Assembly: GCA_028707745.1 (NCBI GenBank)
Contig: JAQWAJ010000008.1
Coordinates: 1 to 14,439, forward strand
DNA from: Bacteroidales bacterium
GTDB lineage: Bacteria; Bacteroidota; Bacteroidia; Bacteroidales; UBA12481
DNA length: 14,439 nucleotides
Reading direction: 5' to 3'
This document shows positions 7,916-14,439 of this stretch, piece after piece; positions within the stretch are counted from its first letter, which is position 1; every line of letters starts with the position of its first letter. A program made the position numbers and the translations under genes. The notes under the pieces are model-generated. The model was not told the origin of the DNA. It worked only from the letters and a program-made list of their open reading frames with translations, and did no database searches.

Positions 7916-9565
7916 CTATTTATACAGATATCGCTTGATACTTTTCTTAGGGGTTTTCTCAAACTCCTGCGAAACAGTTTCAATCGTGGTTACCTGCATA
8001 TATTTCGGCAGCCGGTTGTTTAAGCTGATCCTGTTTTTTTCCATCTGTTCATCGAGATCGTCGCGGGTGATCAGGCCCGATTCAACGGCTTGAAAATCCG
8101 GGAAAACCATGGCTACGATCTTGCCCGAACGATCCGCAACAACCGATTCGATCACATAAGGCATGGTATTTAGCTTTGATTCAATCTCTTCCGGATAGAT
8201 GTTTTGTCCGGAGGGTCCTAAAATCATGTTTTTACTACGCCCTTTGATATAGATGTAATGATCCTTGTCAAAAACACCGAGATCACCCGTCCGCATCCAA
8301 CCGTCACCAGTCAGGGTAGCATGGGTGGCCTCAGGGTTTTTATAATATTCGAGTAAAACATTATCGCCTCTGACCATGATTTCACCGACTTCATGGTACG
8401 GGTCGAATGAATCGATCTTCATTTCCAGTGTATCAACAGGCTTACCGGATGCTCCGTTACGGTGGTACTTCCAACCGGCATACGCTACCAATGGTCCGCA
8501 TTCCGTCATGCCGTAGCCGACGGCAAACCTGAATTTGATTTTTTTCAGAAATGCCTCAACTTCAGGGTTTAATGCGGCACCTCCAATGACGATCTCACGG
8601 AACCGCCCGCCGAAAGATTCGGTGAGTGTAGTGTTGATCTTCTTATGAATGAGGGTATTGATCCCGGGAATCCCCAGCAGAATCCGCATTGCCGGTTTCC
8701 TTAATTTGGGAAGCAGGCGGGTAGTGTAGATCTTTTCGAGAACCAGCGGTACAAACATGACCAGATGCGGCCTGATCTCCTGGAAAGCCTTCAGGATAAC
8801 CTGAGGTGAAGGAATCTTTGACAGGAAGGTGATATGGCACCCCAGCGTGGTTGGAAATATAAAGTCAAAGGCACAACCGTAAGTATGGGCCAACGGCAGA
8901 AATGATACGATCTCATTGCCCGATTCGAGCGGCATATTATCCTGGGCATACTGAAGGTTCGCCATGAAAGCGTTGAAATTCAGTACTACACCTTTTGAAA
9001 ATCCTGCCGTACCTGACGTGTAATTAATCGTAGCGATTTCAGCATTGGAGATTTCAGGAACCTGGAATTCCTCCGGGGTCAAGCCATTTGGAAACCGTTG
9101 GTTATAGGCCTCCTGAATTCCGGCATAATCTTCCTTCAATCCGGCTTCACGCGAATACAGCAAACTCATGTCATTGAGCTTGAATATGGCCCGGATGGCA
9201 GGCAAGGTAGTTACATCGATCCCCGGGAAGTATTCTTCGGTCACAAAAAGCACATCTGATTCTGAATGATTGAGAATGTTCTGTATGTCTTCCCGGTGAA
9301 AATCAGAAAGAATCGGGATGGCAATCGAACCGTTCAGAAGTGTGGCCATATAGGTGACTGCCCAGTTTTTCGAGTTTTTCCCGAGAAGAGCAACCTTTGA
9401 CCCAATGCCAATGTTATGTTTGGCAAAGATCATGTGGTATCGCATGATTTTCTCAGCCACATCCTTGTACAGGAAGGTTCCTCCCTGATAGTCGGAGTAG
9501 GCTTTCTGCGACCAGTTATTTCGAATCCCGGAAGCTACTGTTTGTACGAAATTTCTTTCAAGCAT
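7916..9565 (-). CDS. AMP-forming acyl-CoA ligase (long-chain fatty acid type)
   Basis: A 549-residue member of the ANL superfamily that would activate a carboxylic acid with ATP to an acyl-adenylate and load it onto CoA or a carrier. The phosphate-binding loop is YTSGTAGFSKGV (182-193). It is followed by PLAHTYG (224-230), GYGMTECGPLV (350-360), GWMRTGDLGVFDKD (422-435) and the hinge region KGRSKNMI (441-448). The C-terminal end is EFEKTPKKSIKRYLY. By my alignment Ser542 occupies the place where the family usually has the A10 catalytic lysine, with Lys541 next to it. Overall order and length resemble bacterial FadD/FAA-type enzymes. The gene starts 19 nt after the thioredoxin-like gene and is followed 37 nt later by ispD. 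The substrate is not readable; a medium- or long-chain fatty acid is the default guess. Confidence 0.88.
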   Translation of the reverse strand: MLERNFVQTVASGIRNNWSQKAYSDYQGGTFLYKDVAEKIMRYHMIFAKHNIGIGSKVALLGKNSKNWAVTYMATLLNGSIAIPILSDFHREDIQNILNHSESDVLFVTEEYFPGIDVTTLPAIRAIFKLNDMSLLYSREAGLKEDYAGIQEAYNQRFPNGLTPEEFQVPEISNAEIATINYTSGTAGFSKGVVLNFNAFMANLQYAQDNMPLESGNEIVSFLPLAHTYGCAFDFIFPTTLGCHITFLSKIPSPQVILKAFQEIRPHLVMFVPLVLEKIYTTRLLPKLRKPAMRILLGIPGINTLIHKKINTTLTESFGGRFREIVIGGAALNPEVEAFLKKIKFRFAVGYGMTECGPLVAYAGWKYHRNGASGKPVDTLEMKIDSFDPYHEVGEIMVRGDNVLLEYYKNPEATHATLTGDGWMRTGDLGVFDKDHYIYIKGRSKNMILGPSGQNIYPEEIESKLNTMPYVIESVVADRSGKIVAMVFPDFQAVESGLITRDDLDEQMEKNRISLNNRLPKYMQVTTIETVSQEFEKTPKKSIKRYLYK

Positions 9566-9584
9566 TTAGGGGGATTTTGATGGA

Positions 9585-10685
9585 TTACTTCACCAGTTTG
9601 GCAAGAGCTTCTTCAAGATTGTCTCCACGAAGGTTTTTGCCAACTATTTTACCGGTTTTGTCGAGGAGGTAGTTGGCCGGAATGGAACGAACGCCGTATA
9701 ATTGAGCCGCTTCGTTTTCCCAGAATTTCAGATCCGAAACCTGTGTCCAGGTGAGCTTATCTTCAGCAATGGCTTTCAGCCAGGCTTCTTTTTCACGATC
9801 CAGTGAAACACCCAGAACGGTGAAATTCTTGTTTTTATATTTATTGAAAGCGGCAACGACATTGGGATTTTCACCGCGGCAAGGATTGCACCAGGCTGCC
9901 CAGAAATCAACGAGCACATATTTACCACGGAAATCAGATAGTTTAACGGGTTTACCATCCGCATCATTCATGGTAAAATCCGGCGCTACCTGTCCGATAG
10001 CGGTGAGTTTCATTTTTGACAGGGTCTCCTTCAGCATTTTAACATACTTATAATCGGCCAGAGAAGGGTCAAAACCAGCAATATAACCCTCCAGCTTCGA
10101 TGGATCTTCAATGGTGTAAGCCATTGAATTCAGGATAAAAGAAGCAACCGGTGATTTGATGATGCTTTGTATATAATCAAACTTCTGCTGGGTCATTTTG
10201 GCATCCAACTCATCCATCTGAGCTTCGATCTTTTTAACTTCAGCTGTTTTCTTGGCTTTATTGGCTTCATTGTATGCTGTATAGAGCGGACGCATTTGCT
10301 CCGACATGGCTTTGGTCATCTTGTTGTAACCGGCCAGGTCATTGTGGACCGAAGATCCTGTTACCTCTGCATTCACGAGGTCATCTGATTTTCCGGTAAC
10401 CTGAATTTCGGCATTATCCAGAAAAATGGATATACTTCCTCGTATATCATTGATTTTCAGTGCATACATGTCAGGTTCAACGACTTTCCCTTTCAGGGTA
10501 AATGTTCCGTCCTCAGCAATACCTGTCGAGAATTTGGCGACCATTTTGTTGCCTTCACGAGTCTGGAGTTCTGCTTTACCACTCTTTACACCGTCAATCT
10601 TTCCGTTAATGGTAAAGTTCTGGGCCATAACCCATCCACTCATCAGGGACAGACCAAGGACCATCAAAAAAAGTTGTTTTTTCAT
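9585..10685 (-). CDS. DUF4369 and TlpA/ResA-like thiol-disulfide oxidoreductase
   Basis: An exported 366-residue protein. The signal peptide MKKQLFLMVLGLSLMSGWVMAQ is followed by a beta-rich DUF4369-type domain (about 23-115) and a helical, lysine-rich linker (about 120-225). A thioredoxin-fold AhpC-TSA/TlpA domain follows (about 230-366). The active site is WCNPC, with cysteines at 266 and 269, and the cis-proline loop is SIPANYL (Pro336). It probably reduces or isomerises disulfides, or serves redox maturation, in the periplasm or at the outer-membrane face. I chose ATG at 10685 because the signal peptide begins there; an upstream in-frame ATG at 10709 would add eight residues. It follows the Ig-domain lipoprotein gene by 48 nt. 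That gap holds a 13-bp dyad (AAAATA-C-TATTTT at 10712-10724) but no clear terminator. Confidence 0.9.
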   Translation of the reverse strand: MKKQLFLMVLGLSLMSGWVMAQNFTINGKIDGVKSGKAELQTREGNKMVAKFSTGIAEDGTFTLKGKVVEPDMYALKINDIRGSISIFLDNAEIQVTGKSDDLVNAEVTGSSVHNDLAGYNKMTKAMSEQMRPLYTAYNEANKAKKTAEVKKIEAQMDELDAKMTQQKFDYIQSIIKSPVASFILNSMAYTIEDPSKLEGYIAGFDPSLADYKYVKMLKETLSKMKLTAIGQVAPDFTMNDADGKPVKLSDFRGKYVLVDFWAAWCNPCRGENPNVVAAFNKYKNKNFTVLGVSLDREKEAWLKAIAEDKLTWTQVSDLKFWENEAAQLYGVRSIPANYLLDKTGKIVGKNLRGDNLEEALAKLVK

Positions 10686-10733
10686 TGTTTTCTGGTTTAA
10701 TATTGGCATCGAAAATACTATTTTTAATACATC

Positions 10734-12134
10734 TTACCACTGCCAGGTTTCACTCATCTCCCAATTTGCCTTCAGATTCAATTCTTTAGAAAACGAGATA
10801 ACCCGTTCGGGCTGAACATGCGTACCATACCGGCCGGTATCCCAACGGTGATTATTATTGGTATCAAAGATCAGACGGGCGGAATACTTGCCGGGGGGAA
10901 GCAGATGAAAACCGGTAGTTCCCTGGCTGCTCATGAATCTCCTGGAGACCACCTTGTTTTTTGAATCCAGGAGCTCAATAATGGCTGGTTCCCGGAGATC
11001 AGGCAGCGAAAGTATGACGGAACCATACTGATCCTGATTCTTCATCTTGAAACGGATATCCAGCGTATCGCTTTTCTGTCCGTTGATACCGGTAAATGCT
11101 CCAGGCAGCAAAGTGAGCCGGTACAGGCTATCGGCCGATAAGCCGGCTGCCATTTTTACTATCCGCGGATGAGTTTGATTGATAGGCAGTCCATTCAAAA
11201 CCAATCCTTTCAGCGTATCGGCAAACAGTTTGTATTCCAGCCTTCGTCCCACGGAATCTTTTCCGGTGGTCAAACGGATTAAACTGGTATCGATTTTAAC
11301 AAAAGGGAGTGTGGCAGTAAATATGACCGGATCATTGAACTCAAGTGTTTTTGTTTTATCGATGGATGAGGTTACCGAGAACTCCTTTTTCTGAGCGGTT
11401 CCGGCTTTACCTGACGGAGCTGCCGGGCGGTAACGAAGTTTTGTGGTATCTGTTTTTCTGATAGGGCTTTCCAGCGAATCATACCCCGGATAGCTCAGAA
11501 TCGCTGTCATGGAGTCGCGTGAAGCCATCTCCTTGTTCATGATCCAGAAATCGATCGTGTCAGAATCGCCGGTCCATTCCAGCGAAACCGCCAGACTATC
11601 GAGGGGCAGGTTGAGAAACTCCATATCCAGAGAATCTATTTTTTCATTGAATTTCAGACGGAACTGGTCGCGCCTCGACCGGTCGGAGCCTGAAAAGTAG
11701 GGGTTTGACCGGTTCTCTGTAAACAGCCGAAGTTCAAGGCTATCGGGTAAATACCGGTATAACGACTTTTGGGGAAGGGAATCTTTTTTTACTGGCAGGG
11801 AGTCTTTGGTAGCCGGAAGTGAGTCTCTGGTCACCCGGAGTGAGTCGGTGGCCGGTTTGGTTGTATCTACGGGATTGAGGATCACAGTTGGAGTGATCAG
11901 TGAATCGAGGAAGGCTATTGATTCCGTTGGCTGGTCGAACCTGAAATTTGTATTGGCGTCCTTTAGGGCAAAGATCTTATAGGATCCCTTTGCCAGATTT
12001 CTCAGGGTGAACCGGCCTTCCTTATCGGTCCGTGAAATATACAGCGGGATGGTTTTCAGCGGCAGGCTGTCGGCATTGCCATTGTAAAGCATAACGAGAA
12101 TGTTTTCAGAAGGCTTGTTGTCGATGGCATCCAA
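10734..12134 (-). CDS. Ig-domain lipoprotein, 3' part after a frameshift
   Basis: Downstream portion of one lipoprotein gene whose 5' part lies at 12056-12565 in another frame. The first residues, DAIDNKPSENILVMLYNG, continue the preceding domain, so the apparent ATG at 12134 is unlikely to be a natural start. A small carboxypeptidase-regulatory-like beta-sandwich (about 12130-11900) contains the loop DANTNFRFD. A DSL-rich linker with four 7-residue repeats follows, then several beta-rich segments. The C-terminal domain has a second loop, DTNNNHRWD, and the end is MSETWQW. The two DxNxNxxxD loops resemble calcium-binding turns. No enzyme motif is visible. The family is probably a surface or periplasmic scaffold lipoprotein of unknown role. 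With the frame restored the whole protein would be about 610 residues. Confidence 0.75.
   Translation of the reverse strand: MDAIDNKPSENILVMLYNGNADSLPLKTIPLYISRTDKEGRFTLRNLAKGSYKIFALKDANTNFRFDQPTESIAFLDSLITPTVILNPVDTTKPATDSLRVTRDSLPATKDSLPVKKDSLPQKSLYRYLPDSLELRLFTENRSNPYFSGSDRSRRDQFRLKFNEKIDSLDMEFLNLPLDSLAVSLEWTGDSDTIDFWIMNKEMASRDSMTAILSYPGYDSLESPIRKTDTTKLRYRPAAPSGKAGTAQKKEFSVTSSIDKTKTLEFNDPVIFTATLPFVKIDTSLIRLTTGKDSVGRRLEYKLFADTLKGLVLNGLPINQTHPRIVKMAAGLSADSLYRLTLLPGAFTGINGQKSDTLDIRFKMKNQDQYGSVILSLPDLREPAIIELLDSKNKVVSRRFMSSQGTTGFHLLPPGKYSARLIFDTNNNHRWDTGRYGTHVQPERVISFSKELNLKANWEMSETWQW
11777..11846 (-). repeat. Four degenerate 21-bp repeats encoding a DSL linker
   Basis: The plus-strand motifs GGGAATC, GGGAGTC, GTGAGTC and GTGAGTC recur at 11777, 11798, 11819 and 11840, exactly 21 bp apart. 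On the coding strand they encode seven-residue units of the form (T/R/K)DSLxxx: TDSLRVT, RDSLPAT, KDSLPVK, KDSLPQK. They form a flexible linker between two beta domains. The unit keeps frame, so copy-number changes would only change linker length. Confidence 0.75.
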
Positions 12135-12565
12135 ACGATTCCGGAAGTCTCGAGAGAATCGATCGTGTTGCCGGTAGAAAATACGATCTGAAAATTTTTA
12201 ATCGGATTGGCTTCATTCAGGTCGACCAGCGCATCGCCGAAATTGATTGCATAGGTTCGATCCGGTTGCAGCGTGTCAGTGAATCTGATCGATAGCAATC
12301 TGCCTTTGATCTTGAATTCGGGTTTGGTCTTCATCGGAGGGGAGACCACCAATTGTTTGGAAATATCCTTTAAAGAAAAATACTCATCGAAAGTGATCTG
12401 AATACGATCGGAATTGAAATGGGTAGAGTAATTGGCAGGCACGCACGACAGCATTTGCGGGGGCTTCTCATCTTTCAGCCCACCGGTAAGCGTACCCGTC
12501 TGGGCGCATGAAAAAAGCAGGCCCAAAGCGCAGGGCACCAGTAAAAAATATGGGGTAAGGCGCAT
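12056..12565 (-). CDS. Ig-domain (SbsA/Big_5-like) lipoprotein, 5' part before a frameshift
   Basis: N-terminal part of a lipoprotein. The ATG at 12565 starts a signal peptide ending in the lipobox LLFSC, with Cys20 as the lipidation site. An SbsA-like Ig domain (about residues 30-130) follows: DEKPPQMLSCVPAN, ITFDEYFSL, LVVSPPMKTKPEF, TYAINFGDALVDLNEANPI and NFQIVFSTG, the last typical of the strand order in this family. The frame then runs DSLETSGIV and diverges into about 25 residues unlike the family before stopping at 12056. One extra base in the A-run at 12133-12135 would join it to the 3' part. It is either a real broken gene or a consensus error. The upstream region carries a perfect TAnnTTTG box. 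Confidence 0.8.
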   Translation of the reverse strand: MRLTPYFLLVPCALGLLFSCAQTGTLTGGLKDEKPPQMLSCVPANYSTHFNSDRIQITFDEYFSLKDISKQLVVSPPMKTKPEFKIKGRLLSIRFTDTLQPDRTYAINFGDALVDLNEANPIKNFQIVFSTGNTIDSLETSGIVWMPSTTSLLKTFSLCFTMAMPTACR

Positions 12566-12604
12566 TGCTTTCAGTTTTTCTTTCGTTAGATACTCAACGG
12601 ACAA

Positions 12605-12612
12605 CAAATTTA
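12605..12612 (-). promoter_or_regulatory. Predicted -7 box for the lipoprotein gene
   Basis: TAAATTTG on the minus strand is an exact match to TAnnTTTG, 40 nt before the lipoprotein ATG at 12565. No convincing -33 TTG is seen. It probably drives the lipoprotein and the close-set genes after it. Confidence 0.5.
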
Positions 12613-12632
12613 CTACTCTAATCCGTCTTTAA

Positions 12633-12644
12633 GGGAAAATTCCC
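12633..12644. promoter_or_regulatory. Small inverted repeat between divergent promoters
   Basis: GGGAA-AA-TTCCC, two perfect 5-bp arms with a 2-bp spacer. It lies between the minus-strand box at 12605-12612 and the plus-strand box at 12655-12662, where one bound protein could affect both genes. No regulator can be assigned. Confidence 0.3.
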
Positions 12645-12654
12645 CCGAATTACG

Positions 12655-12662
12655 TTAATTTG
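12655..12662 (+). promoter_or_regulatory. Possible -7 box for the coiled-coil gene
   Basis: TTAATTTG matches TAnnTTTG at all but one fixed position. If it is used, transcription would start at about 12667. That would exclude the ATG at 12664 as a start and favour the ATG at 12688, which follows a run of A residues. Confidence 0.35.
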
Positions 12663-12687
12663 CATGGCATATCAACGCGCGAAAAAA

Positions 12688-13614
12688 ATGACCGAACAGA
12701 CAGACAGTTTTGATGATAATGAATTTAGGCAGCCAGCTGGAAAACCGAAGAAAAAAACCGGTTTGAATATTCTTTATGGCGCTCTTTTTGTAATTCTTGC
12801 AATCGCCATTGTTTTTCTCCTGATCCAATTGTCGGGCGAGAGGAAGGAATCTGCCGAGATGAAGGCTACGCTGGAACTCCAGAAAGAAAACCTGACCAGG
12901 GAACTTAACGAATTGAATACACAATTCACTGGTCTTAAAGGAGTTAATGAGACGATGAATCAGCGTGTCGATGAGCAGAAGCAGAAGATCGAGGAATTGC
13001 TGGCGATCAAGGCCTCGAATTCGGCCAAAATCAAGATTTATGAGGAGCAGGTAACCAGTTTGCGCGGTGTTCTGAAATCCTATATAATCCAGGTTGATTC
13101 GCTCAATCAGGCCAACCTCAGGTTGCGGGCCGAAAACAAGGATGTGAAGGAACAATTTGATGAGGCCAGGAATACGAATAAGGAGCTGGAGCAGGTTAAC
13201 AAAAATCTGCAGGGGAAGGTTGAGCAGGCAGCTGTGCTGAAAGCGCTGAGCATTGTGGCTGAGCCGATCGACAATGGCGGGACCGTTCAGAAGAAGATGA
13301 AGAAGGTTCAGAAAATCCGGGTTTGCTTTAACCTGGGTGAAAATGCGGTAGCAAAAAAAGGAGTCAGAAAGATCTATATGCGGATCGCAAACCCTTCTCA
13401 AAGAATCATGGTGAAATCCGGAACTGAAACCTTCGACCTCGATGGTACCCAGGTTCCATATTCAGCCATGCGTGAAGTGGAGTACGAAGGCGAATCGCTG
13501 GAAGTTTGCATTTACTATGAGACCACTCCCGATGAGGTTGTGTCGGGCACCTACTACATCGATTTATATCTGGAAGGCGCTCAGATCGGAACCACGAGCT
13601 TCTCTCTGAAATAA
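12688..13614 (+). CDS. Membrane-anchored coiled-coil protein, function unknown
   Basis: A 308-residue protein that I cannot name. A polar N-terminus with a basic patch (KPKKK at 19-23) precedes one membrane helix (about 25-48), giving an inside-to-outside orientation. Residues 50-180 are a long charged coiled coil with heptad-like Leu/Ile spacing. The C-terminal 120 residues form a beta-rich domain with the pieces KIRVCFNLGEN, KKGVRKIYMRIANP, LEVCIYYETTP and YYIDLYLEGAQIG, which should be periplasmic. I see no catalytic motif. An upstream ATG at 12664 would add eight residues. I prefer 12688 because of the A-tract and the promoter-like box overlapping the other start, but this is weak. It is the only plus-strand gene, divergent from the Ig lipoprotein and convergent with lspA. 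Automated tools may mislabel it as SMC-like because of the coiled coil. Confidence 0.85.
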   Translation: MTEQTDSFDDNEFRQPAGKPKKKTGLNILYGALFVILAIAIVFLLIQLSGERKESAEMKATLELQKENLTRELNELNTQFTGLKGVNETMNQRVDEQKQKIEELLAIKASNSAKIKIYEEQVTSLRGVLKSYIIQVDSLNQANLRLRAENKDVKEQFDEARNTNKELEQVNKNLQGKVEQAAVLKALSIVAEPIDNGGTVQKKMKKVQKIRVCFNLGENAVAKKGVRKIYMRIANPSQRIMVKSGTETFDLDGTQVPYSAMREVEYEGESLEVCIYYETTPDEVVSGTYYIDLYLEGAQIGTTSFSLK

Positions 13615-13652
13615 GATATGGCCAAATTTTGCTGATGGTACTGGTTCGTCTT

Positions 13653-13700
13653 CTGCCCTGCAGGGGCAGCCTTTGAGTATCTGCCGGTGAAACCGGCAGA
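13653..13700. terminator. Two hairpins between convergent genes, possible bidirectional terminator
   Basis: The 117-bp gap between the coiled-coil gene and lspA holds no ORF of note. It has a stem CTGCCC/GGGCAG (13653-13658 with 13664-13669) and a stronger stem TCTGCCGGT/ACCGGCAGA with a 3-nt GAA loop (13680-13688 with 13692-13700). A third CTGC..GCAG element follows at about 13713-13722. No T-tract follows either stem directly, so classical intrinsic termination is uncertain. Position and symmetry favour transcript ends for both strands. Confidence 0.45.
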
Positions 13701-13731
13701 AAAGTGTCTGAACTGCAGGCAGAGAAGCTTT

Positions 13732-14382
13732 TTACAGTGCTTTGAGTGACTTTCTGTGGAAAAGGAGTATCCAGAAAACCCCGCAGGTGATAGCCGAGTC
13801 GGCTACATTGAAGATTGGTCTGAAGAAGGTGAAGTGCTGGCCTCCCCAGATCGGGAGCCATTGCGGCCAGGTTGTATCAATAACCGGGAAATAGAGCATA
13901 TCAACTACCGATCCCATTAAAAACGGGGCATATCCGCCTTCTTTGGGCAGAACTTCGGCAACACCGCTGCCCGGGACCATGACATTTGCATAAGTTGACT
14001 CACTAAAGAGCAATCCGTAGAAGGCACTGTCGAAAATGTTTCCGGCTGCCCCGGCGGTGATCAGTCCGATGGCCAGAATAAAGCCCGTGGACATCTCTTT
14101 TCGGATCATGATGCGAATGACATAACAGAGAACGCCTACTGCAATCATGCGGAAGAGGGTGAGGGCAATCTTACCGGCGGCTCCGCCCCAGACGACTCCG
14201 AAGGCCATTCCTTTATTTTCAACAAAATGAATCAGGAACCAGTTCCCCAGAACCGGGATGGTTTCGCCGATCGACATATGTGTTTTTACCAGAATCTTTA
14301 CAAACTGGTCCACTACAAGAACGCCAATGATCAGAGCGATGACCTTGTTGCGGGTTGACTTGGCTGAATAGGAATCAGACAT
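13732..14382 (-). CDS. lspA: Lipoprotein signal peptidase (signal peptidase II)
   Basis: Inner-membrane aspartic protease that cleaves the signal peptide of diacylglyceryl-modified prolipoproteins. Its clients here would include the adaptor and the Ig lipoprotein. Four membrane helices are evident. The conserved blocks are VVDQFVK (23-29), ENKGMAFG (55-62), AGNIFD (113-118) and FNVADSAI (191-198). The catalytic pair is Asp118 and Asp195. The protein has 216 residues against about 164 in E. coli. The extra 35 or so residues lie between the first catalytic motif and VVDMLYFP (159-166), and the usual Arg after Asp118 is Ser; I believe both are normal in Bacteroidota. I chose ATG at 14382; a GTG at 14403 would start inside the heptamer array. 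It converges on the coiled-coil gene. Confidence 0.95.
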   Translation of the reverse strand: MSDSYSAKSTRNKVIALIIGVLVVDQFVKILVKTHMSIGETIPVLGNWFLIHFVENKGMAFGVVWGGAAGKIALTLFRMIAVGVLCYVIRIMIRKEMSTGFILAIGLITAGAAGNIFDSAFYGLLFSESTYANVMVPGSGVAEVLPKEGGYAPFLMGSVVDMLYFPVIDTTWPQWLPIWGGQHFTFFRPIFNVADSAITCGVFWILLFHRKSLKAL

Positions 14383-14395
14383 AGGAATATTGTCG

Positions 14396-14421
14396 CGCGT
14401 CACGCGTTTCGCGTTACGTTA
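14396..14421 (-). repeat. Degenerate TAACGCG heptamer array upstream of lspA
   Basis: On the minus strand, starting at a TAA stop (14421-14419), the sequence runs TAACG, TAACGCG, AAACGCG, TGACGCG. It is the same unit as at 4302-4330 but diverged. Stops at 14421 (TAA), 14416 (TAA) and 14402 (TGA) cover all three frames. ACGCG (14414-14410) can pair with CGCGT (14406-14402) around an AAA loop. It fills most of the gap between the upstream gene and lspA. Confidence 0.75.
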
Positions 14422-14439
14422 TTTTTGCAGGTTCTTGGC
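14419..14439 (-). CDS. C-terminal end of an unidentified gene upstream of lspA
   Basis: Six codons reading AKNLQK followed by TAA at 14421-14419 are visible before the window edge. The frame cannot be checked further. In many Bacteroidota a DksA/TraR zinc-finger gene precedes lspA, which makes that a reasonable guess from gene order only. The stop codon is the first triplet of the heptamer array. Confidence 0.3.
   Translation of the reverse strand, partial: AKNLQK

Noticed and set aside
7879..7983. ATG at 7983 as the ispD start
   Set aside because: It would add 35 residues unlike any IspD N-terminus and overlap the ligase gene by 68 nt; GTG 7878 has a ribosome-site-like sequence and gives the usual length.
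10712..10724. Terminator between the lipoprotein and thioredoxin-like genes
   Set aside because: The dyad AAAATA-C-TATTTT is all A/T in the arms with a 1-nt centre and would not form a stable RNA hairpin.
12655..13401. Minus-strand open frame of 248 codons
   Set aside because: It lies antisense over nearly all of the coiled-coil gene, is rich in Leu, Ile and Phe as expected from the complement of a coiled-coil sequence, and shows no family motif.
14383..14403. GTG at 14403 as the lspA start
   Set aside because: The extra codons are made of the heptamer array, and the ATG at 14382 leads directly into the family N-terminus.

Overview
The window looks like chromosomal DNA of a member of the Bacteroidota. 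Four things point there: promoter boxes of the TAnnTTTG type, few Shine-Dalgarno sequences, a lipoprotein with an SbsA-type Ig domain, and a DUF4369 plus thioredoxin-fold protein. The LspA also has the long form I associate with this phylum. I see no phage, insertion sequence, tRNA, rRNA or CRISPR. Coding density is high and almost everything lies on the minus strand, so genes are described in minus-strand order, from high to low coordinates.

Right end (14439 to 12600). Six codons and a stop of an unidentified gene precede lspA (lipoprotein signal peptidase). A degenerate TAACGCG heptamer array fills the gap. lspA converges on the only plus-strand gene, which encodes an inner-membrane-anchored coiled-coil protein of unknown function, and hairpins lie between the two stops. 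That plus-strand gene diverges from a lipoprotein gene, and the shared 5' region carries promoter-like boxes on both strands.

Middle (12600 to 6360). A closely spaced minus-strand series starts with a lipoprotein that has an N-terminal Ig-like domain. Its reading frame is broken by an apparent one-base deletion near 12133. Then come a DUF4369/TlpA-like thiol-disulfide protein, an AMP-forming acyl-CoA ligase, IspD (MEP isoprenoid pathway) and a predicted exported beta-barrel protein. ispD and the barrel gene share a 4-nt ATGA overlap. Most of these products concern the envelope or its lipid precursors.

Left end (6360 to 1). A TetR-type regulator with its own perfect TAnnTTTG box begins a four-gene operon: regulator, TolC-like outer-membrane channel, periplasmic adaptor lipoprotein and RND inner-membrane pump. 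The pump's 3' end is cut by the window edge. Regulator and channel overlap by ATGA. A second TAACGCG array separates channel from adaptor. An inverted repeat upstream of the regulator is a candidate autoregulatory operator. Together these genes encode a complete tripartite efflux pump.

The most unusual signal is the pair of TAACGCG arrays. Both follow directly on a stop codon, both lie between tandem genes in the same orientation, both put stop codons in all three frames, and both can fold into short hairpins. The other main anomaly is the frameshift in the Ig-domain lipoprotein.
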